7,490 bases of DNA from Planctomycetota bacterium (GTDB taxonomy: Bacteria; Planctomycetota; Planctomycetia; Pirellulales; UBA1268), in assembly GCA_027622795.1 (NCBI GenBank), contig JAQBZA010000148.1:1-7490 (forward strand). The letters run 5' to 3'. This document shows positions 1 to 7,165 of this stretch, piece by piece (position 1 is the stretch's first letter; each line of letters starts with the position of its first letter). Position numbers and translations under genes: made by a program. Under the pieces are notes generated by a model. The model saw only the letters and a program-made list of their open reading frames with translations. It was not told the DNA's origin and did no database searches.

Positions 1-144
1 GATCGGAAGCTGGTCGACGAACTGACGAAGACCATGGTCGACGGCGGCCGCTGGTCGGATGTCTTGCTCGTCATTGTCCGCAGCGAGCAGTTTCGCTGCA
101 TACGCCCAGCGGCCACCGCGCCGACGACGACCGCATCTCCTTAA
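1..144 (+). CDS. C-terminal end of a DUF1585-containing (DUF1592-type) protein, partial
   Basis: An open frame runs from the first base to a TAA stop at 142-144 and gives 47 residues; the start lies outside the window. The residues DRKLVDEL, then a stretch ending VLLVIVRSEQFR, align with the extreme C-terminus of the large protein at 1546-5697, which has DKPLLDDM and then AIELIVLSPQFRE. That pattern is the end of DUF1585 (PF07624), the last domain of planctomycete DUF1592-type proteins. After the domain comes a short tail rich in Ala, Thr and Pro. The gene directly precedes a DUF1552 gene with a 64-base gap, the same order as the complete pair downstream, which supports the call. By inference the missing part carries DUF1595/1592/1588 and probably a cytochrome c domain. 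Its length and N-terminal domains cannot be judged from here. Confidence 0.8.
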   Translation, partial: DRKLVDELTKTMVDGGRWSDVLLVIVRSEQFRCIRPAATAPTTTASP

Positions 145-196
145 CTGATAGGCACCTTTCTCCGCGAAAGCCGACAATCAAACTCCACTCCACCAC

Positions 197-201
197 AGGA
201 A
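197..201 (+). promoter_or_regulatory. Ribosome binding site of DUF1552 copy A
   Basis: AGGAA lies 7 bases before the ATG at 209. It supports that start, which also places the twin-arginine motif at residues 10-15. The rest of the 145-208 gap shows no hairpin or recognisable promoter. Confidence 0.6.
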
Positions 202-208
202 CATTTCC

Positions 209-1510
209 ATGCCCATCCCATCCGCATCGACCTTCTCGCGGCGCACACTGCTACGCGGACTCGGCGTATCAATGGCTCTGCCGTGGCTCGAATCGCTGGC
301 CTTCGCCGCGGGCTCGCGAAGCAACGCGGAGGACGAGCCGCCGACTCGCACGCTCGTCACCTTCACCGGCATGGGATTCCACTCGAATCACTGGTGGGCC
401 AAAGGCGAGGGCGCCGGCATGGAACTCGGCCCGTGCCTGACGCCGTTGGAACCCTGGAAAGAGCGGTTGGTCTTTCTCCGCGGTCTGTGGAACGAACAGG
501 CCAACAACGGGGTCATCCACTGTATGCAGACGGGGAACATGCTCAGCGGCGCACCGATGTCGAAGACCGAGGTCCACACGGGCGTCAGCTTTGACCAGTT
601 GATGGCGCAGCGGATCGGCGACCGCACGCGGATTCCATCGCTGGTGCTCGGCTGCGAAGGGCCGATTCCAGGGCTCCAGGACGGGCATCCCTTGCTTTAT
701 AGCTCGCACATCTCGTGGAGCACGGCGGTGTCGCCGACCTGGACGGAAACGCGACCGGCGCTGGCCTTCGACCGACTCTTCCGGACCGAGCCCAACCGCG
801 GCGACCGCCGTATTGTTGACGCCGTGCTCGAAGACGCCCGGTCGCTGCGGCAGCGACTCTCCGTCTCGGACCGGCAACGGTTCGAGGAGTATCTCGGCAG
901 CGTTCACGAAATCGAGGGTCGCATCAAGCGGGCCGGCCAGGAACGCGAGGCCGGCGGCTGGAAGCCGAGCCTGACCGCTCCCGATCGCCCGCGGCCCGCC
1001 GATGGCATTCCCGCCGAGATTCCGGATTACTGGAAGCTGATGAACGACATCGTGCTGCTGGCTTTCCGTACCGACTCCACGCGGATCGCGACCCTGAAAT
1101 ACTGCAATGATGGCTCGATCCTCACTCACGCGCACGCTGGCGCCAAAGATCAGCATCACCAGATGGCCCACACCCAGCCGCAGGAACTCGTCGCAGTCAA
1201 CCAGTTCTTCACGTCCCAGCTCGCCTACCTCTGCCAGCGGATGGCGGAAGTCAAGGAAGGCGATCGCACGCTGCTCGACAACACGGCCATCATGCACTGT
1301 TCAAGCATGATCCACGGCAACCATGACTCCAAACAATTGCCGGTGGTCCTGCTCGGCGGTGCGGGTGGCAGGCTCCGCGGCGGCCGGGTGCTCGACTACC
1401 TCAACTCGCCCAACCGCCGCATGTGCAGCCTGTTCCTCCACCTCATGGACTGGGGCGGCCTGGAACTCGACCGCTTCGGCGATTCGACAGAGCGGCTGAC
1501 GGGCATTTGA
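209..1510 (+). CDS. DUF1552 (HXXSHH family, PF07586) Tat-exported protein, copy A
   Basis: This 433-aa protein is of normal length for DUF1552, a family of unknown function common in planctomycetes and often encoded beside DUF1592-type proteins. The N-terminus has a twin-arginine motif (SRRTLL, residues 10-15) followed by an apolar stretch (GVSMALPWLESLAFA), so export of the folded protein by Tat is predicted; cleavage is likely after AFA. Landmarks shared with copy B are SFDQLMAQ (127-134), SSHISW (165-170), PADGIP, LLDNT, HCSSM (363-367) and GGAGGR (383-388). The site expected to hold the family's HxxSHH signature reads HQMAHT (317-322), so Ser and the last His are replaced. The gene ends 35 bases before the large haem protein. 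The start at 209 is chosen for its AGGAA and the Tat signal. Family assignment is strong; no enzymatic role is established. Confidence 0.9.
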   Translation: MPIPSASTFSRRTLLRGLGVSMALPWLESLAFAAGSRSNAEDEPPTRTLVTFTGMGFHSNHWWAKGEGAGMELGPCLTPLEPWKERLVFLRGLWNEQANNGVIHCMQTGNMLSGAPMSKTEVHTGVSFDQLMAQRIGDRTRIPSLVLGCEGPIPGLQDGHPLLYSSHISWSTAVSPTWTETRPALAFDRLFRTEPNRGDRRIVDAVLEDARSLRQRLSVSDRQRFEEYLGSVHEIEGRIKRAGQEREAGGWKPSLTAPDRPRPADGIPAEIPDYWKLMNDIVLLAFRTDSTRIATLKYCNDGSILTHAHAGAKDQHHQMAHTQPQELVAVNQFFTSQLAYLCQRMAEVKEGDRTLLDNTAIMHCSSMIHGNHDSKQLPVVLLGGAGGRLRGGRVLDYLNSPNRRMCSLFLHLMDWGGLELDRFGDSTERLTGI

Positions 1511-1545
1511 TCGGGCTTTCTATGGCTTGTGAACGAGATTTTGTC

Positions 1546-4500
1546 ATGAAAACGTTTTCTGCTGTGTGTGTTTTTGCGGTGCTGGCGACGTCCTCTTCGA
1601 ACGGCTTCGCTGCGGATTCTTTCGACCAGTCGATTCGGCCGCTGTTGCGCGACTATTGCGTGACTTGCCATTCCACCGAGAAGCAGGAAGGCGAGCTTGA
1701 CCTGGAGCGATTCAATTCGCTCGATCATGCAAGAAGGGATGCTGACGTCTGGGAACGAGTGCAGGAACAACTGACTCTGGGCGAGATGCCGCCAAAGGAT
1801 GCCAAACAACTTTCGGCCGAGCAGAAGACGCTGCTGGTTGGATGGGTACGAACGACTCTCAACGAGATCGCGCTGGCCAGCGCTGGCGATCCGGGAGATG
1901 TCGTTCTGCGACGGCTTTCGAATGTGGAGTACACCTACACGCTGCGAGATTTGACGGGGGTTGCTTCGCTCGATCCGGCCAGGGAGTTTCCGGTTGACGG
2001 AGCGGCTGGCGAAGGCTTCACCAATGTGGGTGCGGCACTGGTGATGTCCCCGTCTTTGCTGACGAAATATCTCGACGCCGCGAAAAGCGTTGCTGATCAT
2101 GCGGTGCTGCTGCCGGGCGGAATTCGCTTTTCGCCATCCACATCCCAGCGGGACTGGACGAATGAGTCGCTGGCACGTATTCGCGATTTCTACGGCCAGT
2201 TCACCGTTTCCATGGATGAAAAAGTCGCAGTGGGTGGAACGGGATTGGTCAGCAATGATGGCGGACGTATTCCGCTGGAGAAATATCTTGCAGCCGTTAT
2301 CGAACATCGGACTGCTCTCACCGACGGAAAGACGACCATCGCCACGGTCGCCCGTGATCGCAACCTGAACGCGAAGTATCTCGGGCTCCTCTGGACGACG
2401 CTCCATGACCAGCAGCCGTCATTGCTCCTCGACTCGTTGCGGGCGAAGTGGCGAAACGGATTACTCACCGTTGCGGATATCGAACCGTGGCAGGCATCCC
2501 TGTGGCGGTTCACCAATATCGGACACCTCGGCAAAGTGGGTGGCCCAAAGGCATGGATGGAGCCTGTGTCGCCCCTTGCGTCGCAACAGGAATTCCGCGT
2601 GAAGCTCGCGACTCCCGCCGATGGCGGGGACGTTGTGCTTTACCTGTGGGCAGATGATGCAGGCGATGGCAACGCGCATGACTTCGCCTTGTGGGAAAAC
2701 GGACGCATTGTCTCCAAGGGAAGGCCCGACCTGTCACTGAAAGACATGCGGGGTGTGCTGCGGCAGTTGGTGAAGCGGCGTGACACCATCGCTTCGACCG
2801 CGCCGCAATGCCTCGCTGCCGCTCACGAGGCACAGCTGGCGAAGGAGCCGATCGATATCGCAGCGATTGCGAAGAAGCATGCTGTCGATCCCGATTTGCT
2901 TGCGGGTTGGCTCACCCATCTCGGCATCAATGCATCGGGCAAAGTGAAGATCGGTAAGCTGCTCACGGAAAAAACCGAGGGCGTGGCCAATTACGGGTTC
3001 ATCAAGGGTTGGAGCGGCGAACAGGCCTATAGCGTGCTCGCGAATTCCTCGGATGCCACCGTGCAGATTCCGGGGACCATGAAGCCCTACAGCATTGCCA
3101 CGCATCCGTCGCCCAGCCTTTCGTCGGTCATCGGCTGGCGCTGTCCGGAAGCAGGAAACGTGACGATCACCGGCAGCGTGCAGGACGCCCACACCGCCTG
3201 CGGCAATGGCGTCACGTGGTCGCTCGAATTACGTCGAGGCAACACGCGGGAATCTTTTGCCAGCGGCGTCACGAAGGGCAATGAAGTCAGCAGCGTGGGA
3301 CGTTTTGAAAACGTGTCTGTGCAGGCTGGCGACATGATCACGCTGGTGATTGGTCCGGGCCAGGGGAGCCACGTCTGTGATCTGACGGCAATCGAACTCA
3401 CGATTCAAGGTAATGGGAAAGAATGGGATTTGGCTAAGGATATCGTCCCCGACATCCTGGCGGGTAATCCGCACGCCGATCGTCTCGGAAATCGCGAAGT
3501 CTGGTACTTCTTTGGTGAACCGGAAACGCCCGGCGTCACGGCAACCCTCCCCGGTCAATCGCTGTTGGCTCAGTGGCGTCGGACGAACAATGCCGAAGAG
3601 CGCTCGCGTCTGGCTCTTCAGGTGCAGCAATTGCTTCAACAGGACATCGACTCGATTCCAGCCGATTCGCCCGATCGAACGACGTATGGTCAACTGCTGT
3701 CGTTCACCGGGCCTTTGCTGGCATCGACATTGCGCTCGCCAATGGTCGCGAATGACGACGGCTCGAAGTTCCCCTACGGCATCGATCCCGCACTCTTTGG
3801 CAAGCATCCTGACGGCGATGATGTCGCCGCAAACAGCCTGTGCGTGCGGGCTCCGTCGTTAATTGAAGTTCACCTCCCCGCGTCCCTGGTCGACGGCGCG
3901 GAGTTCGTCGTGGAAGGACGATTGCATCCCACCAGCGGCGATGAGGGCAGCGTGCAACTGCAGGTGCTCACGAGCCGGCCGACAGACACCGGGCTGCGTC
4001 CCAGTTCCTACAATTCCGAGAAGCTTCAGGGAGCATGGACATCCAGCATGCCATCGATGGCGTTCGAGGCTCCCCTGCTGGTGAACGACCGCAGCGCCGC
4101 CCGTAAGCGATTCGAGGCCGCATTCGATGATTTCCGTCAACTGTTCCCAGCCACGGTCTGCTATACGACCATTGTGCCTGTGGATGAAGTGGTCACGCTG
4201 ACATTGTTTCATCGTGAAGACGAACTGCTGTCGCGATTGATGCTCGATGACGAACAACGCGCCACGCTCGATCGTTTGTGGGCCGAACTGCATTTCGTCA
4301 GCCAGGACGCACTCACGCTGGTCGATGCTTTCAAACAGATCTGGGAATACTCGACGCAGGACGGTCCCAACGCACCGCATGGCGACAAGCGATTGGAGCC
4401 GTTACGCGAACCAATCATGCGCGGAGCGGAGGAGTTCCGGAAGCTGATGGTCGACGTGCAACCGGTGCAGGTCGAGGCGGTTGTTCGGTTTGCCGATCAA

Positions 4501-5697
4501 GTGTGGCGTCGCCCCCTGACCGGGCCAGAACAGAAAGCCCTGCACGATCTCTATCAAACGCTGCGGTCCAGGGGCGTCGCCCACGAGGAAGCGGTTCGCC
4601 TGCTCCTGGCGCGCGTGCTGACGTCGCCCGCATTTTTGTATCGCGGCGAACTTGTGAGAGAAGGCTCGAAATCCAGGCCGGTCAGCGATTGGGAACTGGC
4701 AACGCGACTGAGCTATTTCCTGTGGTCATCCGCGCCCGACGAAGAACTTCGCGCCTTGGCCGCTGCGGGCAGCCTGCGTGATGACGCGGCGCTGGTCGCT
4801 CAAACTCGACGCATGTTAAAGGACGGCCGAGTTCGGCGGCTGGCGACCGAATTCGGTTGCCAATGGCTGCACATCCGCGATCTTGAAACGTTGAACGAAA
4901 AAAGTGAACGGCATTTTCCGACGTTTGTCGGCTTGCGTGATGAGATGCAGGAAGAGGCTGTTCGTTTCCTGATGGACCTGTTCCAGGCGGATCGGTCCGT
5001 GTTGTCGTTGCTGGACTCTGACCATAGCTTCATGAATGCGACTCTTGCCGAACACTACGGCATTGCGCTACCCAGTGACGAGTGGCAGCGAGTTGACGGA
5101 CTGCGAGCCCATGGTCGCGGAGGCATGCTGGGCTTCGCCGCCACGCTGTCGAAGCAGAGCGGCGCGTCCCGCACCAGCCCGATTCTGCGAGGCAATTGGA
5201 TCAGCGAAGTCGTGTTGGGTGAGAAGCTTCCACGACCGCCCAAAGACGTGCCGGTCCTGCCGGACGAAGCTCCCGAAGGTCTGACAGAACGCCAGTTGAT
5301 CGAACGTCACAGCAGCGATCCCAAGTGTGCTCGCTGTCACCAGCGCATTGATCATTTTGGCTTCGCGCTCGAAGGCTTCGACGCGATCGGCCGAAGGCGC
5401 AGCCAGGACGCCGCGGGATTGCCGATCGACACGCTGGCGAAACTCCCAGGTGGCGACGAATTGAACGGCATGGATGGCCTGCGCTCGTATCTGCTGGAGC
5501 AACGCCGAGACGACTTCCTTCGCCAGTTCTGTCGTAAACTGCTCGGCTACGCGTTGGGCCGCGGAGTGCAACTGTCCGACAAACCGCTGCTCGACGACAT
5601 GCTCGTCCACCTCAAATCACGCGATTATCGAGTTGTCACTGCCATTGAACTGATTGTCCTGAGTCCACAGTTCCGCGAAATCCGCGGGAGAGAGTGA
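1546..5697 (+). CDS. Large secreted planctomycete cytochrome c / DUF1587-DUF1595-DUF1592-DUF1588-DUF1585 protein
   Basis: This 1383-aa protein starts at the ATG at 1546, which gives a clean Sec signal peptide (basic residue 2, apolar core, cleavage near GFA-AD); ATG 1522 would put acidic residues in front of it. Domains in order: a PSCyt1-like cytochrome c domain (about 24-110) with haem motif CVTCH at 38-42; DUF1587 (about 119-190, RRLSNVEYTYTLRDLTG); a long middle region (about 190-973); DUF1595 (about 974-1035, WRRPLTGPE); DUF1592 (about 1045-1173, ATRLSYFLWSSAPDEEL); DUF1588 (about 1182-1284) with a second CxxCH, CARCH at 1261-1265; and DUF1585 (about 1306-1378). The middle holds two probable beta-rich segments (about 350-390 and 526-621). 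Such proteins are usually much shorter, often 700-1000 aa from my recollection. It is likely periplasmic, with one or two covalent haems. Function is unknown; an electron-transfer or redox role with the adjacent DUF1552 protein is inference. Confidence 0.9.
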   Translation: MKTFSAVCVFAVLATSSSNGFAADSFDQSIRPLLRDYCVTCHSTEKQEGELDLERFNSLDHARRDADVWERVQEQLTLGEMPPKDAKQLSAEQKTLLVGWVRTTLNEIALASAGDPGDVVLRRLSNVEYTYTLRDLTGVASLDPAREFPVDGAAGEGFTNVGAALVMSPSLLTKYLDAAKSVADHAVLLPGGIRFSPSTSQRDWTNESLARIRDFYGQFTVSMDEKVAVGGTGLVSNDGGRIPLEKYLAAVIEHRTALTDGKTTIATVARDRNLNAKYLGLLWTTLHDQQPSLLLDSLRAKWRNGLLTVADIEPWQASLWRFTNIGHLGKVGGPKAWMEPVSPLASQQEFRVKLATPADGGDVVLYLWADDAGDGNAHDFALWENGRIVSKGRPDLSLKDMRGVLRQLVKRRDTIASTAPQCLAAAHEAQLAKEPIDIAAIAKKHAVDPDLLAGWLTHLGINASGKVKIGKLLTEKTEGVANYGFIKGWSGEQAYSVLANSSDATVQIPGTMKPYSIATHPSPSLSSVIGWRCPEAGNVTITGSVQDAHTACGNGVTWSLELRRGNTRESFASGVTKGNEVSSVGRFENVSVQAGDMITLVIGPGQGSHVCDLTAIELTIQGNGKEWDLAKDIVPDILAGNPHADRLGNREVWYFFGEPETPGVTATLPGQSLLAQWRRTNNAEERSRLALQVQQLLQQDIDSIPADSPDRTTYGQLLSFTGPLLASTLRSPMVANDDGSKFPYGIDPALFGKHPDGDDVAANSLCVRAPSLIEVHLPASLVDGAEFVVEGRLHPTSGDEGSVQLQVLTSRPTDTGLRPSSYNSEKLQGAWTSSMPSMAFEAPLLVNDRSAARKRFEAAFDDFRQLFPATVCYTTIVPVDEVVTLTLFHREDELLSRLMLDDEQRATLDRLWAELHFVSQDALTLVDAFKQIWEYSTQDGPNAPHGDKRLEPLREPIMRGAEEFRKLMVDVQPVQVEAVVRFADQVWRRPLTGPEQKALHDLYQTLRSRGVAHEEAVRLLLARVLTSPAFLYRGELVREGSKSRPVSDWELATRLSYFLWSSAPDEELRALAAAGSLRDDAALVAQTRRMLKDGRVRRLATEFGCQWLHIRDLETLNEKSERHFPTFVGLRDEMQEEAVRFLMDLFQADRSVLSLLDSDHSFMNATLAEHYGIALPSDEWQRVDGLRAHGRGGMLGFAATLSKQSGASRTSPILRGNWISEVVLGEKLPRPPKDVPVLPDEAPEGLTERQLIERHSSDPKCARCHQRIDHFGFALEGFDAIGRRRSQDAAGLPIDTLAKLPGGDELNGMDGLRSYLLEQRRDDFLRQFCRKLLGYALGRGVQLSDKPLLDDMLVHLKSRDYRVVTAIELIVLSPQFREIRGRE

Positions 5698-5700
5698 ACC

Positions 5701-5759
5701 GTGGGACGGCCTTTCCAGGCCGTCTGCAATACTTTGATGGCCGAGAAAGGCCGTCCTAC
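5701..5759. repeat. Imperfect palindrome / REP-like intergenic hairpin
   Basis: The arms 5701-5724 and 5736-5759 are inverted copies separated by an 11-base loop (5725-5735). Of 24 facing positions, 20 are Watson-Crick, two are G-T (5703/5757 and 5722/5738) and two adjacent ones are mismatched (5716-5717 against 5743-5744). The unit core is GGACGGCCTTTC. The left arm alone can also fold as GACGGCC, TTTCCA, GGCCGTC (5705-5724). The element begins 3 bases after the stop of the large haem protein. No T-run follows, so it is not a standard intrinsic terminator. I recall related GGACGGCCTTTC palindromes scattered between genes in planctomycete genomes, but there is no second copy in this window to prove dispersal here. 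Confidence 0.8.
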
Positions 5760-5776
5760 AGACCAACGTCCTCATT

Positions 5777-5780
5777 GGAA
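5777..5780 (+). promoter_or_regulatory. Ribosome binding site deciding the start of DUF1552 copy B
   Basis: GGAA lies 7 bases before the ATG at 5788. It favours that start over the in-frame GTG at 5701, which lies inside the palindrome and would add 29 residues ahead of the Tat signal. Confidence 0.55.
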
Positions 5781-5787
5781 CGAAAAC

Positions 5788-7119
5788 ATGAACCAACATC
5801 ATTTCTCTCGCCGTTTTTTCCTGCGTGGAGTGGGCGTCAGCATGGCCTTGCCATGGCTTGAATCATTCAACGTGTGGGGCGACGAACCGCGTGCCAACAA
5901 GCCGGCGAGCGATGCCCCGGTGCGGTTGGCAGTGCTGTTTTCTGGTAACGGTTTTCATTCGAAAGAGTGGTGGGCAAAGGGTGAAGGTCGCGACATGGAA
6001 CTCGGCAAGGTGCTGACTCCGCTGACGGATTTTCGTGAGAAACTTCTCTTCGTGCGTGGTCTCTACCATGAAGAAGCGAGGAAGGGAAATATCCACAGTT
6101 CACAGACCGGCAACATTCTCTCCGGCGCGCCGATCGCCTCGGGCGGCGAGATTCGATCGGGAACAAGCTTCGACCAGCTCATGGCTCAGACCTACGGACG
6201 ATCGACGAAGGTGCCCAGTCTCGTGCTGGGTTGCGAGCATTCGAACCCGTCGGTCCATAAGAACTACTCCATGCTCTACAGCTCGCACATTTCGTGGAAT
6301 TCACCGACGACGCCAACGCCGCTGGAGCTTTATCCCGCGCTGGCCTTCGACCGCCTGTTCAAGGACGAGGTTGCACCAGGTGACAAGAGTGTACTCGACG
6401 CGGTGCTGGCGGACGCTCAGGACCTGCGACGCCGCATCAGCACCACTGACCAGCGTAAGCTGGACGAATACCTTGATTCGGTCCGCGACGTGGAGACGCG
6501 CATCGAGAACGCCGGCAAGCGAGGCGAAGTGCAAGGTTGGCGCCCCACGCTCGACAAGCCGAACATGAACCGTCCCGCCGACGGCATCCCGCAGGACATC
6601 GCCGAACACATGCGGCTGATGATCGACATTCTCGTGCTCGGTTTTCAGACTGATACCACGCGAATCACGACGTTGAAGCTCAACAACGATCACAGCGCCC
6701 TGAGGTTTCCGAATCTGGCAAGCGTCGAGCAGCCACAGCACGGGATCGACTACATGATCCATCACCTGTTATCGCACAGCGACGGCGACGACTGGCTGAA
6801 GGTCAATCAATTCTTCATGGAGCAGGTGGCCTACATCGCTCGCCGGCTTGACTCCATTCAGGAAGGCTCACGCACGCTGCTCGACAACACGATGCTCATG
6901 CATTGCTCAAGCATGATGGCCGGCGCGAAACACGATAACGACCAACTTCCCGTGATCCTGCTGGGCGGTGCCGGGGGCCGTATCCAGGGAGGCCGAGTTC
7001 TGGACTACAAGGACAAGCCCGAACGTCAACTATGCCGTCTGTTCCTCTCGATGATGGACAAGATGGATGTGCATCCAGAAATGTTCGGCGACGCCAAAAC
7101 CATGCTTGAGGATGTCTAA
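5788..7119 (+). CDS. DUF1552 (HXXSHH family, PF07586) Tat-exported protein, copy B
   Basis: This 443-aa protein is a paralogue of copy A along its whole length, with roughly half the residues identical by eye. The signal is a textbook Tat motif, SRRFFLRG (residues 7-14), then GVSMALPWLES, which is identical in copy A. SFDQLMAQ (from 127) and SSHISW (from 165) fall at the same residue numbers as in copy A; HCSSM (372-376) and GGAGGR (393-398) follow. The signature region reads HLLSHS (326-331), closer to HxxSHH than copy A but still without the last His. Copy B carries about ten more residues between the SALRFPN segment and the C-terminal half. The start at 5788 is set by the GGAA and the Tat motif. 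The gene follows the large haem protein after a 90-base gap mostly filled by the palindrome and precedes a sulfatase. It is likely periplasmic; its function is unknown. Confidence 0.9.
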   Translation: MNQHHFSRRFFLRGVGVSMALPWLESFNVWGDEPRANKPASDAPVRLAVLFSGNGFHSKEWWAKGEGRDMELGKVLTPLTDFREKLLFVRGLYHEEARKGNIHSSQTGNILSGAPIASGGEIRSGTSFDQLMAQTYGRSTKVPSLVLGCEHSNPSVHKNYSMLYSSHISWNSPTTPTPLELYPALAFDRLFKDEVAPGDKSVLDAVLADAQDLRRRISTTDQRKLDEYLDSVRDVETRIENAGKRGEVQGWRPTLDKPNMNRPADGIPQDIAEHMRLMIDILVLGFQTDTTRITTLKLNNDHSALRFPNLASVEQPQHGIDYMIHHLLSHSDGDDWLKVNQFFMEQVAYIARRLDSIQEGSRTLLDNTMLMHCSSMMAGAKHDNDQLPVILLGGAGGRIQGGRVLDYKDKPERQLCRLFLSMMDKMDVHPEMFGDAKTMLEDV

Positions 7120-7156
7120 ACCGATGAAGTCAGGCCGAACCAATCAATATCTCAAC

Positions 7157-7162
7157 AGGCGG
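7157..7162 (+). promoter_or_regulatory. Probable ribosome binding site of the sulfatase gene
   Basis: AGGCGG stands before the ATG at 7166; its AGG is 6 bases from the start. It supports 7166 over the in-frame ATGs at 7112 and 7124, though the spacing is short and the GAGG at 7108-7111 leaves 7124 possible. Confidence 0.4.
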
Positions 7163-7165
7163 ATC

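Noticed and set aside
269..1297. Long open frame of 342 codons on the minus strand inside DUF1552 copy A
   Set aside because: It lies wholly antisense to a well-supported family gene in GC-rich DNA, where such frames are common. Its translation is rich in Arg, Ala and Gly and shows no recognisable domain.
1423..1545. Upstream extension of the large haem gene to base 1423
   Set aside because: The extra 41 residues overlap the end of DUF1552 copy A in another frame, are rich in Pro and Arg, and would bury the Sec signal peptide that begins at 1546.
1546..1620. Lipoprotein signal in the large haem protein
   Set aside because: The early Cys at residue 8 is preceded by SAV, not a lipobox, and sits inside the apolar core. 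An ordinary Sec signal with cleavage near GFA-AD fits better.
1396..2406. Open frame of 336 codons on the minus strand across the end of copy A and the start of the haem gene
   Set aside because: It crosses a clear gene junction and is antisense to a signal peptide, a haem motif and DUF1587. It has no recognisable family features.
5068..5610. Open frame of 180 codons on the minus strand within DUF1588/DUF1585
   Set aside because: It is antisense to conserved domains including the CARCH motif, and its product shows no family pattern.
5701..5764. Intrinsic transcription terminator at the palindrome
   Set aside because: The stem is strong but is followed by AGACCAACGTCC rather than a T-run, and a same-strand gene with a short gap follows. 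Rho-dependent or processing roles remain open.
5701..5787. GTG at 5701 as the start of DUF1552 copy B
   Set aside because: The added 29 residues are translated from the palindrome, no ribosome binding site precedes the GTG, and the Tat motif would be pushed away from the N-terminus. ATG 5788 has GGAA at good spacing.
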